Source: Oceanicola sp. (GTDB taxonomy: Bacteria > Pseudomonadota > Alphaproteobacteria > Rhodobacterales > Rhodobacteraceae). Taken from it: a DNA stretch of 64,000 bases. Where the stretch lies: the NCBI GenBank assembly GCA_017792405.1, contig CP051231.1:2502150-2566149 (forward strand), given 5' to 3'. A model generated the notes under the pieces. It was not told where the DNA came from and ran no database searches. It was given only the letters and a program-made list of their open reading frames with translations. Below are positions 30,964 to 39,065 of this stretch, in pieces. The translations under genes and the position numbers were made by a program. The first letter of the stretch is position 1; every line of letters begins with the position of its first letter.

Positions 30964-31323
30964 TCAGGAGAAGCGCTCGATGACCTCGAAGTCTTCCTCT
31001 CCCTCGCCCTCCACAATCTGCGGACGCGCCCTTGGTGTTGTCTCCACACTGACGCTCACGTTCTCCCGCCAGAAGGCCGGATCATCGCGGATGTAGGCGG
31101 GGAGGCGCGTAGGGTCGAGGCTGCGGCGGGTGCTGTGGCACACCGTCACCGTGAAGGCCGCCCCCTCCACCGGGCCGGTGGGGCGGGCCGCGATCAGGGC
31201 GGCGCGCAGGGCCTCCTCGCAGGTCTTCAATGCCGCCATCTGCGCCCGGATCGCGCCCAGCGCATCGGCCAGTGCGGTGGGCTGGGTGGGCAGGACGGGC
31301 GGGAACGACTCAACGCGGCTCAT
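30964..31323 (-). CDS. Small protein of unknown function, antisense within the urease operon
   Basis: This 119-residue protein has a helical N-terminus (LADALGAIRAQMAALKTCEEALRAAL) and a beta-type C-terminus containing STRRSLDPTRLPAYIRDDPAFW. The RRSLD..RL pattern resembles small phage-type proteins, but the similarity is too weak for a function. It is transcribed against the urease genes between ureC and the DUF1127 gene, so it breaks the operon. Confidence 0.6.
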   Translation of the reverse strand: MSRVESFPPVLPTQPTALADALGAIRAQMAALKTCEEALRAALIAARPTGPVEGAAFTVTVCHSTRRSLDPTRLPAYIRDDPAFWRENVSVSVETTPRARPQIVEGEGEEDFEVIERFS

Positions 31324-31494
31324 GGGGCGATGGTGGCGCAGGCTCGGTTAACGGACGGTTACGCGCTCCCCGGCCCGCTCCCCTGCCCGCAGCACATGGC
31401 TGCCCTGCAAAGCCGGGCCTTCCGCCCTGCCTCGCCTGTGCTAGCCTGATCTCATGGGAGGAAACCCTGCAACCCAATGACAAGGTTTCCAGCG

Positions 31495-31719
31495 ATGACA
31501 CTCCAGACCACAGACACCAGCTTTGCGCCCGCGCTTCGTGCCCGGATCGACGCCTTCTTTGCCACCCTCGGCATGGGGCTGAACGCCTATATGGAAAGCC
31601 GCTCGCGCATGCATCAGATCAACCGGCTGAACGCGCTCTCCGACAAGGAACTCTCCGCGATGGGGCTGACGCGCGACGAGATCCCGCGCCATGTTTTCCG
31701 CGACCTGCTGTACCTCTGA
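31495..31719 (+). CDS. DUF1127 (YjiS-like) small protein
   Basis: This protein of about 74 residues ends with the DUF1127 module INRLNALSDKELSAMGLTRDEIPRHVF. Such proteins are small, Arg-rich and widespread in alphaproteobacteria, with reported links to RNA or phosphate metabolism in some species. An upstream in-frame ATG at 31477 would add six residues; neither start has a strong ribosome-binding site. Confidence 0.8.
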   Translation: MTLQTTDTSFAPALRARIDAFFATLGMGLNAYMESRSRMHQINRLNALSDKELSAMGLTRDEIPRHVFRDLLYL

Positions 31720-31788
31720 GGCTTCGCGGCCTTCCATCGGGGGCAAATCCCGCTAGGCTCTCAGCACAGCCTGCCGGGAGACCAGACC

Positions 31789-32388
31789 TTGCCCCTCACC
31801 CTGCCCCAAACGCGCGCCGTCGCGGCGCTTGCCGCGCTGGCCGCCCCCCCTGCCTTTGCCGCCGATTGCCCGGTGGGCGCCGATATGGACAAGGGCGTGC
31901 GGTTTTCCGAGGCGACGGGGAATGTCGAGGTCATCAAACGGGGCGAGGCGCCGGGTGAGGTGGTTTCGACCTACGGCAGCGACGGCTACCTGAATGTGGT
32001 GCGGCTGGCGCATGGGGTCTATGTGACCGAGATCACCAATCTCGTGAACGGCGTGCCCGAGGGGGCGCCGGACAGCTACAGCTATGACATCTCCCCCCTG
32101 CCCGCCCCGGCGCCGGGGCTTGAGGTTGCCGCCCAGGTGACCGTGACCGGCGCGGAGACGAAGGAGCAAACCTGGACCTACAGCTTTGGCCAGCCGGTCA
32201 CATGGACCTATGGAAGCTGTGCCTACGAGGTGATCCCGATCACCACCCGCCAGCTCGCGGCGGGCGAGGAGGTGAGCCGGGAGGTGCTGCATTATCTGCC
32301 GGAGTTCGGGCACTCCTACCTCGCGGTCTATGCCGATGGCGAGATCGAGGAGGTTTATACCTACGTCAGCGTGGAGGCGATGCGATGA
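31789..32388 (+). CDS. Secreted protein of unknown function, paralogue 1
   Basis: This 199-residue protein starts at TTG (GGGAG upstream) and has a signal peptide ending near AAPPAFAA. The mature part begins DCPVGADMDKGVRF, nearly the same as the next gene's ACPVAADMAGGVRL, and both end with a Y(A/D)YV(S/K)(V/I)EA-type segment. Two conserved cysteines (CPV near the mature N-terminus, SCAYEV near residue 143) may form a disulphide. It has no recognised domain. Its TGA overlaps the ATG of the paralogue. Confidence 0.78.
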   Translation: MPLTLPQTRAVAALAALAAPPAFAADCPVGADMDKGVRFSEATGNVEVIKRGEAPGEVVSTYGSDGYLNVVRLAHGVYVTEITNLVNGVPEGAPDSYSYDISPLPAPAPGLEVAAQVTVTGAETKEQTWTYSFGQPVTWTYGSCAYEVIPITTRQLAAGEEVSREVLHYLPEFGHSYLAVYADGEIEEVYTYVSVEAMR

Positions 32389-32984
32389 GCGGCCGGGGCG
32401 CGGTGTTGGTTTGCGCGGCCGGCCTGCTGGCGCGCGCGGCGGGAGCGGCCTGCCCGGTGGCGGCAGACATGGCAGGCGGCGTGCGGCTGGAGCTGGCGAA
32501 TGGCGACAGCGAAGTGTTTCGCCGCACCGGGCCTGCGATGGTCGAGAGCGTGCTCACGGTGGGCGGGGCCGAGCAGACGCGGTTCTCCTACGCGCGCGGG
32601 GTCTACCTGCTGGAGTCGATCGAGCTGGAGGGCGGCACGCTGGTGCCGGACAGCCGCGCCACCTTTGCCTTTCCGACCCGGCCCGAGGGCACGCCGGAGC
32701 CTGCACCGGGCCATGGCTGGGGCCTGCGGATCGTGGCGACCTATGGCGGAGACCCGGTGGCGGAGATGCTCGGTATCCGCTTTGGCGCACCGGGCGAGGC
32801 CACCATCGGCGATTGCACGCTGGAGGTGCTGCCGGTGGAGCAGCGGATCTATGAAGATGGGGAGCTGGTGGCGCGGGAAGAGCGCAACTACATCCCCGCG
32901 CTCGGCTTCAGTTACGCGCTGGCCTGGCATGAGGACGACCGGGTGGACCGGTATGATTACGTGAAGATAGAGGCGGTGGAATGA
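32385..32984 (+). CDS. Secreted protein of unknown function, paralogue 2
   Basis: This 199-residue protein, the same length as its upstream neighbour, has a signal peptide (VLVCAAGLLARAAGA) and the same two-cysteine plan (CPVAADM; DCTLEVLPV). Shared landmarks include a G-V-Y-x-x-E-(I/S)-(T/I) segment, a Pro-rich middle and a closing YVKIEA. It is a tandem duplicate that has diverged widely. It is co-translated with both neighbours (ATGA overlaps), so its expression is tied to ureE. Confidence 0.78.
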   Translation: MSGRGAVLVCAAGLLARAAGAACPVAADMAGGVRLELANGDSEVFRRTGPAMVESVLTVGGAEQTRFSYARGVYLLESIELEGGTLVPDSRATFAFPTRPEGTPEPAPGHGWGLRIVATYGGDPVAEMLGIRFGAPGEATIGDCTLEVLPVEQRIYEDGELVAREERNYIPALGFSYALAWHEDDRVDRYDYVKIEAVE

Positions 32985-33550
32985 GCGAGCAGATGGAGAC
33001 GGCACAGGTGGTGCGGCGCGGCGGGGCCGAGGGCGCGGGAGACCGGGTGCAGCTTAGCTATGACGCGCGGTTCCTGCGGCGCAAGGTGCTGGTGACGGAG
33101 GGCGGCGCGCGGGTGCTGGTGGATCTGGCCCGGACGACCTCGCTCGATGCGGGCGATGCGCTGGTGCTCTCGGGCGGCGGTTTGCTGGCAGTGGAGGCGG
33201 CGGTGGAGCCCTTGCTGGAGGTGCGGGGAGAGGGCCTGGTGCGGCTGGCATGGCACATCGGCAACCGGCACACCCCCTGCCAGGTGGAGGAGGCGCGGCT
33301 GCTGATCCAGCGCGATCACGTGATGGCCGATATGCTGGCCCGGCTTGGCGCGCAGGTGGCGGAGGTCGAGGAGCCCTTCACGCCGGAGGGCGGCGCCTAT
33401 GGCGAGGGGCGGACCCACGGCCATGACCACGGGGCGCAGCATGGGCCTGAGGGGCATGGGCACGGGCATTCTCACGGGCACGACCACGGGCATAGCCATG
33501 AGCACGGGCATGGGCACGATCATGGCCACGGGCACACGCATGACCACTGA
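32981..33550 (+). CDS. ureE: Urease nickel metallochaperone UreE with His-rich tail
   Basis: This 189-residue UreE has the N-terminal peptide-binding-like domain and the C-terminal metal domain with GNRHTPCQ (near 95) and the nickel-site segment LLIQRDHVMADMLARLG. The last 46 or so residues are an HG/HD/HS repeat with about 20 histidines, a nickel-storage tail as in Klebsiella UreE but longer. Its ATG overlaps the preceding gene, and ureF starts inside its 3' end. Confidence 0.96.
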   Translation: MSEQMETAQVVRRGGAEGAGDRVQLSYDARFLRRKVLVTEGGARVLVDLARTTSLDAGDALVLSGGGLLAVEAAVEPLLEVRGEGLVRLAWHIGNRHTPCQVEEARLLIQRDHVMADMLARLGAQVAEVEEPFTPEGGAYGEGRTHGHDHGAQHGPEGHGHGHSHGHDHGHSHEHGHGHDHGHGHTHDH

Positions 33551-34196
33551 GGCCACCGGCACCGAGGCGGTGTTGCGGCTGGCGCAATGGCTTTCGCCCG
33601 GCTTTCCGGTCGGTGCTTTCGCATGGTCGCACGGGCTGGAGGCGGCGCTGGTGGAGGGCCGGGTGACGCGGGAGACGGTGGAGGCTTGGCTGGAGGGCGT
33701 GCTGGAGGACGGCGCGGGCCGGGCAGATGCGGCCCTGCTGGCAGCGGCCCATGGCGCGGAGGGCGATGCGCTGGCGGAGGTGGACGCGCTGGCCCGCGCG
33801 CTGGCCCCCTCGGCGGAACGGCTGGCGGAAACGGTGGAACAGGGCGCGGCCTTTGCCCGGACGGTCACGGCGCTCTGGCCCGAGCGCGAGGTGGAGGCAA
33901 TGGCCTACCCGGTGGCCGTGGGCCGCGCGGCGGGGCTGCATGGGCTGCCGCTGGAACTGACCGCCACGATGTTTTTGCAGGCCGTCATCGGCAACCTCGT
34001 GGCGGTTGCTACGCGGGCGGTGCCGCTGGGCCAGACCGAGGCGCAGGCGATGCTGGCGCGGCTGAGCGCGCGCTGCGCGGCGGTGGCGCGGGCGGCGATT
34101 GCAGGCGGGCTGGACGGGCTGGGGACGGCGAGCTTTGCCGGGGACGTGGCGGCGATGCGGCATGAGGCGCTCTATTCCCGGGTGTTCCGGAGCTGA
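33540..34196 (+). CDS. ureF: Urease accessory protein UreF
   Basis: This 218-residue all-helical accessory protein has the family start LRLAQWLSPGFPVGAFAWSHGLE and the motif AYPVAVGRAAGLHG. UreF connects UreD to UreG and controls its GTPase step during nickel insertion. The ATG at MTTEATGTEA lies within the last codons of ureE (11-bp overlap). The longer frame is a shadow of the ureE histidine codons. Confidence 0.95.
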   Translation: MTTEATGTEAVLRLAQWLSPGFPVGAFAWSHGLEAALVEGRVTRETVEAWLEGVLEDGAGRADAALLAAAHGAEGDALAEVDALARALAPSAERLAETVEQGAAFARTVTALWPEREVEAMAYPVAVGRAAGLHGLPLELTATMFLQAVIGNLVAVATRAVPLGQTEAQAMLARLSARCAAVARAAIAGGLDGLGTASFAGDVAAMRHEALYSRVFRS

Positions 34197-34253
34197 GGGC
34201 GCGCGGCAGGCGGACCTGCCTGTATCGAACGGAGGCGCGGGCGGCACCTGCGG

Positions 34254-34280
34254 GATTGGATATTTGCAGCAAGAAAATGC
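34254..34280. repeat. Degenerate GGATATTTGNAGCAAnAAAATG intergenic motif
   Basis: GGATATTTGCAGCAAG followed by AAAATG resembles the motif at 48845-48875 (GAGATATTTGGAGCAACA, then AAATGA). Similar strings are frequent after genes in Rhodobacteraceae genomes. It lies between ureF and the DUF3995 gene. Confidence 0.5.
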
Positions 34281-34328
34281 AGCGGGTGCGGCGCTGGCGC
34301 GATCTTGCGCGTGCCGGGGGGGCGTGGG

Positions 34329-34754
34329 ATGGATGGGCCGATGATTGGGCTTTCGCTTGTTCTTTCTGCCGTGCTGATCGTGCTGGCCGCGCTGCATCTG
34401 CTCTGGGCACTGGGGTGGTGGTTTCCGCTCGCCGAGGAGCGGGCACTGGCGCGGGCGGTTGTGGGCGCGCGGGGGATCGAGCGGATGCCGGGGGCGGTGC
34501 CATCATCACTGGTGGTGGTGGCGCTGCTCTTTGCCGCCGCGTGGCCGTGGTTCGGGCCAAGCGGGCTTAAGACGTCGGGGCTGGCGGCGCTGACGCTGGT
34601 GTTTCTGGGCCGTGGGGCGGCGAGCTATCTGCCCGCGTGGCGGCGAATCGTGCCGGAGCAGCCCTTTGCCACGCTGGACCGGAGGGCCTACGGCCCGCTT
34701 TGCCTCGCGCTTGGCGCGGGCTTTCTCATTCTGACATACGGAGCTTTGACATGA
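34329..34754 (+). CDS. DUF3995-type four-helix membrane protein
   Basis: This protein of about 141 residues has four predicted transmembrane helices ([74 protein letters not shown]). The [21 protein letters not shown] loop is typical of DUF3995. It is co-translated with ureG through an ATGA overlap, so it belongs to the urease operon. Function is unknown; a nickel or urea membrane role is speculation. The ATG at 34341 is an alternative start. Confidence 0.78.
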   Translation: MDGPMIGLSLVLSAVLIVLAALHLLWALGWWFPLAEERALARAVVGARGIERMPGAVPSSLVVVALLFAAAWPWFGPSGLKTSGLAALTLVFLGRGAASYLPAWRRIVPEQPFATLDRRAYGPLCLALGAGFLILTYGALT

Positions 34755-35380
34755 CGCGGATGAACGGGCCTTTGCGGATCGGGATCGGGGGGCCGGTGGG
34801 CGCGGGGAAGACCACGTTGACGGGGGCGCTGGCCAAGGCCTTGAGCCCGAACCATTCGGTTGGGGTGATCACCAATGACATCTACACCCGCGAGGATGCG
34901 GACGCGCTGGTGCGGGCGCAGATCCTGTCCGCCGACCGGATCATCGGGGTGGAGACCGGGGGCTGCCCGCATACGGCGATCCGCGAGGATGCCTCGATCA
35001 ACCTTGCTGCCGTTTCGGAGATGGTGCAGCGCCATCCGGACGTGGAAGTGGTGCTGATCGAGAGCGGGGGCGACAACCTTTCGGCCACCTTTTCGCCGGA
35101 GCTGGCGGACCTGACGATTTACGTCATCGACGTGGCGGCGGGCGAGGAGATTCCGCGCAAGGGCGGCCCGGCGATCACCAAGTCGGACATATTGGTGATC
35201 AACAAGACCGACCTCGCGCCCCATGTGGGTGCCTCGCTGGAGGTGATGGAGCGGGATGCGACGCGGATGCGCGCGGGGCGGCCGTTTTTCTTTTGCGCGA
35301 TGCGGCATGGCGAGGGGCTCGAGGCCGTGGTGGCCGAGATTCGGGCGCTGAGCGGGCTGGGCGAGGTCACCGCCGGATGA
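34751..35380 (+). CDS. ureG: Urease accessory GTPase UreG
   Basis: This 209-residue SIMIBI-class GTPase has the P-loop [11 protein letters not shown], the metal-binding [15 protein letters not shown] (CPH) and the guanine motif NKTDLA. UreG carries nickel to the UreDF-urease complex and drives insertion by GTP hydrolysis. Its ATG overlaps the DUF3995 stop and its TGA overlaps the next gene's ATG. Confidence 0.97.
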   Translation: MTRMNGPLRIGIGGPVGAGKTTLTGALAKALSPNHSVGVITNDIYTREDADALVRAQILSADRIIGVETGGCPHTAIREDASINLAAVSEMVQRHPDVEVVLIESGGDNLSATFSPELADLTIYVIDVAAGEEIPRKGGPAITKSDILVINKTDLAPHVGASLEVMERDATRMRAGRPFFFCAMRHGEGLEAVVAEIRALSGLGEVTAG

Positions 35381-36879
35381 ACGTGCTGTATGACGCGCTG
35401 ATCGCCCCCTGTGCGGGGCGTGAGGGAGGGTTTTTGCTGCAGCCGGACGGGTCCGTTTTGCTGGGGTATGCCGAGTTTGCCGAGGCGGTGGGTCGCCATG
35501 CGAACGCGCTGGTGAGCCTTGGGCTGGAGCCGGGCGACCGGGTGGCGATGCAGCTGGAGAAGAGCCCGGAGATGCTGGCGCTGATCGGCGGCTGCATCGC
35601 GGCGGGCCTCGTGTTCTTGCCTCTGAACATCGGGTATCCGGCGGCGGAGCTGGAATATTTTGTCGAGAACTCGGGGGCGCGGCTGTTCTTGTGCGACCCG
35701 GCGGACCGGGAGGCGCTGGCCGCGCTGGAGCGCATCGCGCGGGTGGAGAGCCTCGGGCCGGAGGGCACGGGGAGCTTTGCGGCACTGGCGGAGGGCTGCG
35801 CGTCGGAGTTTGTGCCGGTGGAGCGGGGGCCGGACGATCTGGCGGCGTTTCTTTACACCAGCGGCACGACCGGGCGCTCCAAGGGGGCGATGATCAGCCA
35901 CCGGAACCTTCTGAGCAATGCGCGGGTGCTGGTGGATTACTGGCGGTTCACCGGCGAGGACGTGCTGCTGCACGCGCTGCCGATCTTCCACACCCACGGG
36001 CTTTTCGTGGCGACCAACGTGGCGCTTTTGGCGGGCGCGCGGATGATCTGGTTGCCGAAGTTCGAGGTGGAGGCGGTGCTGGAAGCGCTGCCGAAGGCGA
36101 CAAGCATGATGGGGGTGCCGACGTTTTATACCCGGCTGCTGGAGGAGGCGCGGTTTGGGCGCGAGGTGGCTGGGCACATGCGGCTCTTCATCTCCGGCTC
36201 CGCGCCGATGCTGGAGGAGACGCACAGGCAGTTCGAGGCGCGGACCGGCCTGCGGATTCTGGAGCGCTACGGGATGACAGAGACCAACATGCTGACCTCG
36301 AACCCCTATGAGGGCGAGCGGGTGGCGGGCACCGTGGGGCTGCCGCTGCCGGGGGTGGAACTGAAGGTGTGTGACGGCGAAGGCCGCGCCCTGCCCGATG
36401 GCGAGGTGGGGATGATCGAGGTGCGCGGGGGGAACGTGTTTGGCGGCTACTGGCAGATGCCGGAAAAGACCGCCGCCGAGTTGCGCCCCGATGGCTGGTT
36501 CATCACCGGGGATATGGGGTTGATCGACGCGCGGGGCTATGTGAGCATCGTCGGGCGCGGGAAAGACCTTATCATTTCGGGCGGATACAACATCTACCCC
36601 AAGGAAGTGGAAGCGGTGATCGACGATTGCCCCGGCGTGCTGGAGAGCGCGGTGGTGGGCGCGCCGCATGGCGATTTTGGAGAGAGTCCGGTGGCGGTGA
36701 TCGTGGCGGAGCCGGGCGCGGCGGTGGACATTGGCGCGGTGCAGGCAGCTCTCGGGGAGAAGCTGGCGCGGTTCAAGCACCCCAGGCACTTCGAGCTGGT
36801 CGAGGCGCTGCCGCGCAACACGATGGGCAAGGTGCAGAAGGCGGCGCTCAGGGAGCGCTACAAGGGGGTGTTCGCATGA
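35377..36879 (+). CDS. matB: Malonate--CoA ligase (MatB-like)
   Basis: This 500-residue ANL-superfamily adenylating enzyme has the P-loop-like motif [16 protein letters not shown] near residue 164. It also has [34 protein letters not shown] and the C-terminal catalytic-lysine segment [11 protein letters not shown]. The overall sequence fits malonyl-CoA synthetases of Rhodobacteraceae better than long-chain acyl-CoA ligases. It would make malonyl-CoA from malonate, ATP and CoA. It is translationally coupled to ureG and to a thioesterase gene, an odd extension of a urease operon. Confidence 0.82.
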   Translation: MNVLYDALIAPCAGREGGFLLQPDGSVLLGYAEFAEAVGRHANALVSLGLEPGDRVAMQLEKSPEMLALIGGCIAAGLVFLPLNIGYPAAELEYFVENSGARLFLCDPADREALAALERIARVESLGPEGTGSFAALAEGCASEFVPVERGPDDLAAFLYTSGTTGRSKGAMISHRNLLSNARVLVDYWRFTGEDVLLHALPIFHTHGLFVATNVALLAGARMIWLPKFEVEAVLEALPKATSMMGVPTFYTRLLEEARFGREVAGHMRLFISGSAPMLEETHRQFEARTGLRILERYGMTETNMLTSNPYEGERVAGTVGLPLPGVELKVCDGEGRALPDGEVGMIEVRGGNVFGGYWQMPEKTAAELRPDGWFITGDMGLIDARGYVSIVGRGKDLIISGGYNIYPKEVEAVIDDCPGVLESAVVGAPHGDFGESPVAVIVAEPGAAVDIGAVQAALGEKLARFKHPRHFELVEALPRNTMGKVQKAALRERYKGVFA

Positions 36880-37358
36880 GCCGGAAGATCGCGGCGGGGC
36901 CGGAGGAGCTGGCGAGTTTTGACGAGTTGCTCTCGATGTCGGGGCTGGCCTTCATGCAGGCGATCCTGAAGGGCGAGATTGCGGGGCCGCCGATTTCGGG
37001 GGTGATGGACTACTGGCTGGACGAGGTCGAGGAGGGGCGCGTGGTGTTCCGAGGCGCGCCGAAATTTGCCCATGCCAACCCGATGGGCGGCACCCACGGC
37101 GGCTGGTACGGCACCCTGCTGGACAGCTGCATGGCCTGCGCGGTGATGACCAAAGTTCCGCAGGGCAGCTGGTACACCACGCTGGAGTACAAGGTGAACA
37201 TCACCCGCCCGATCCCTGTTGGGCTGGAGGTGCTGGCAATTGGCGAGGTGCAGCATTCGGGCCGCTCGACCGGCGTGGCACGGGGCGAGATCGTGGGGGC
37301 CGAGGACGGGCGGGTTTATGCGACTGGGTCGACGACCTGCATCATCATGACGCGGTGA
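36876..37358 (+). CDS. PaaI-type hotdog-fold thioesterase
   Basis: This 160-residue acyl-CoA thioesterase-like protein has the hotdog motif MGGTHGGWYGTLLDSCMACAVM, matching the PaaI/YdiI consensus HGG..A.L.D.....A. It overlaps matB by four bases, suggesting action on a malonyl-CoA-derived or related acyl-CoA; the substrate is not known. A structured repeat starts 3 bp after its stop. Confidence 0.88.
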   Translation: MSRKIAAGPEELASFDELLSMSGLAFMQAILKGEIAGPPISGVMDYWLDEVEEGRVVFRGAPKFAHANPMGGTHGGWYGTLLDSCMACAVMTKVPQGSWYTTLEYKVNITRPIPVGLEVLAIGEVQHSGRSTGVARGEIVGAEDGRVYATGSTTCIIMTR

Positions 37359-37360
37359 GC

Positions 37361-37499
37361 GCCGTGCAGCGCCGACCCGCGGGGTGGCACTCGAAACGGC
37401 GGTGCGTGGCACTTTATCGTGCCGTGGTAGCTCGACGAATGAAGTAGGCGCTGACTTCACCGAAGCGCCGCCCCGGGGGGCGGGTCGGCGCTGCACGGC
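37361..37499 (+). repeat. Structured intergenic repeat, 139-bp copy after the thioesterase gene
   Basis: Perfect 20-bp arms, GCCGTGCAGCGCCGACCCGC and its reverse complement, bound the element. Inside are a GGCAC-TTTATC-GTGCC hairpin and a GAAGT...ACTTC hairpin. A conserved tail resembling GCCTTCGGCTTGACTCCGTG follows the right arm. Confidence 0.88.
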
Positions 37500-37567
37500 G
37501 CCTTCGGCTTGACTCCGTGCAGGGTGCCATGTGCGAACGGGGTTTCAGAGTTTGAAGGGCGGCGCGG

Positions 37568-37750
37568 TCAGCCAGCCTTGGCGGCAAAGCTCTCGTGGAT
37601 GAACTTCTTGTCGCAATAGCCGCATTCGACCTCGCCGGTCTCGTGGCTCAGGGAGAGCCAGACGCGCGGGTGGCCGAGGGCGCCTTCGCCGCCGTCACAG
37701 GAGACGCGCCAGGCGGAGACCACTTCGGTTTCGGGCGGGGCGATCGACAT
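37568..37750 (-). CDS. Small zinc-finger (zf-CHCC) protein
   Basis: This 60-residue protein has the CHCC zinc-finger pattern: C18 (VSCDG), H27 (GHPRVWL), and C43/C46 (VECGYCDKKF). It resembles the zinc domain of mitochondrial complex I subunit NDUFS6 and many small alphaproteobacterial proteins of unknown role. AAGGAGAC precedes the ATG. It is divergent from the ATP-grasp gene. Confidence 0.88.
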   Translation of the reverse strand: MSIAPPETEVVSAWRVSCDGGEGALGHPRVWLSLSHETGEVECGYCDKKFIHESFAAKAG

Positions 37751-37819
37751 GGCTGTCTCCTTGCGGGGGGCGCTGGGGCGGGTCAGAATTGCGGGCGAAA
37801 ATAGCAGGATGGGGAGGCC

Positions 37820-38638
37820 GTGCAAGTGGGCAGCGGCGTGGAGCAGGCGCGGTGGATGGTGGCGCCGCATGAGGGGATGCGGCCGTTTCTGCGGCTGATG
37901 GCCGAGGCGGCGGAGGCGCTGGGGGGCCGGGTGGTGGCGGAGCCCCAGCTTGGGCGGTTCGGGTTTTTTATCGACGTGGGCGGGCGGGCGCATGCGGTGC
38001 ATGGCGCGGCGCTGGGGCTAAACGGCGATGCGGCGGCGCGGCTGGCGGGCGACAAGGATTATGCGGCGAAGGTGTTGGGTTACGCAGGCTTGCCGGTGCC
38101 GGAGCATGTGGTGATGCTGGCGGGCCGCGATGCCGCGCCGGGGCTGGCCTGGGCTAGGGAGGAATGCGGCGTGCCGCTCTGGGTGAAGCCGAATGACGGG
38201 CATGGCGGCGAGGGCGTGCAGCGTGTCACCTACCTGGCCGCGCTGGAGGATGCGATTAAGCCGCTGTGGGCGGCCGGGCGCCATGTGATATTGCAGGATC
38301 ATGTGCCGGGCCGGGAGTTTCGGGTGATGGTGCTGGAGGGCCGCGCGGTGCTGGCCTACGAGCGGGTGGCAATAGGCGACGGGCCAGCCAACCTTTCGGC
38401 CGGGGCCGCGCTGCGCGCGGGCGGGCCGGGCGCAGAGGCCGAGGCGCTGGCAGTGCGAGCGGCGGAGGCGCTGGGGCTGAGGTGGGCCGGGGTGGACGTG
38501 ATCGCCGGGGCCGAGGGGCCGGTGGTGCTGGAGGTCAACGCCGCGCCGGGGCTGGATGCCTATGCGCGCTCGGGGCCGGAGCACTGGGCTGCGGCACGGG
38601 ATGTGATTGGTGCGGCGCTTGAGGTGTTGGCGCGGTAG
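37820..38638 (+). CDS. ATP-grasp (RimK-like) family protein
   Basis: This 272-residue protein contains an ATP-grasp core: LWVKPNDGHGGEGVQRV (nucleotide-binding loop), ILQDHVPGREFRVMVL and VLEVNAAPGLDAY (metal-binding end). The family ligates amino acids to carboxylates (RimK, D-Ala-D-Ala ligase relatives). The substrate is unknown. The GTG start has GGGGAGG very close upstream; an ATG at 37856 is possible. Confidence 0.82.
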   Translation: MQVGSGVEQARWMVAPHEGMRPFLRLMAEAAEALGGRVVAEPQLGRFGFFIDVGGRAHAVHGAALGLNGDAAARLAGDKDYAAKVLGYAGLPVPEHVVMLAGRDAAPGLAWAREECGVPLWVKPNDGHGGEGVQRVTYLAALEDAIKPLWAAGRHVILQDHVPGREFRVMVLEGRAVLAYERVAIGDGPANLSAGAALRAGGPGAEAEALAVRAAEALGLRWAGVDVIAGAEGPVVLEVNAAPGLDAYARSGPEHWAAARDVIGAALEVLAR

Positions 38639-38651
38639 GGCACGGGCGGTT

Positions 38652-38670
38652 GGTGGGCAGATTGCCCACC
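38652..38670. terminator. Hairpin between convergent ATP-grasp and HIT genes
   Basis: GGTGGGCA-GAT-TGCCCACC is a perfect 8-bp stem in the 42-bp gap between two convergent stop codons. It shares its core with short repeats at 30729 and 51739. There is no T run, so termination is inferred from position. Confidence 0.55.
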
Positions 38671-38680
38671 TTGCCCTTGT

Positions 38681-39055
38681 TCACGCGGGGTTCAGCATCC
38701 GGCCCAGCGGGCGGCCACCCAGCACGTGAACGTGGAGATGCGGCACCTCCTGTACGCCATGATTGCCGGCATTGGAGATGAAGCGGCAGCCCGGCCCGTG
38801 GGCCTCGACGCCTTCCATCTCGCAGACCTTGCCGACGGCGCGGGTGAAGTCGACGATCTCGGCCTCGGAGGCCTCCTGCGCGAAATGGTCGTAGCTCACG
38901 TAGGGCCCCTTGGGGATGACCAGCACATGCACCGGGGCCTGCGGCTGGATATCGCGAAACGCGAGGGTGTGCTCGGTCTCCAGCACGGTCTGGTTGGGGA
39001 TTTCGCCGCGCAGGATCTTGGCGAAGATGTTCTCGGGGTCGTAGCTATAGCCCAT
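38681..39055 (-). CDS. HIT-family nucleotide-binding protein
   Basis: This 124-residue HIT-superfamily protein has the active-site triad motif HLHVHVLGG near residue 110 and the N-terminal IFAKILRGEIP. Members hydrolyse or transfer nucleoside phosphates (HinT-like purine phosphoramidases). The ATG at MGYSYDPENIF follows GGAGG. It sits 10 bp downstream of the glycosyltransferase gene, on the same strand. Confidence 0.93.
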   Translation of the reverse strand: MGYSYDPENIFAKILRGEIPNQTVLETEHTLAFRDIQPQAPVHVLVIPKGPYVSYDHFAQEASEAEIVDFTRAVGKVCEMEGVEAHGPGCRFISNAGNHGVQEVPHLHVHVLGGRPLGRMLNPA

Positions 39056-39065
39056 TGGGGCCTCC

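Noticed and set aside
33410..33550. Repetitive CAC/CAT-GGG DNA that could look like a repeat array
   Set aside because: It encodes the His-rich tail of UreE; the period is 6 bp and codon-based, with no spacer structure of a CRISPR array.
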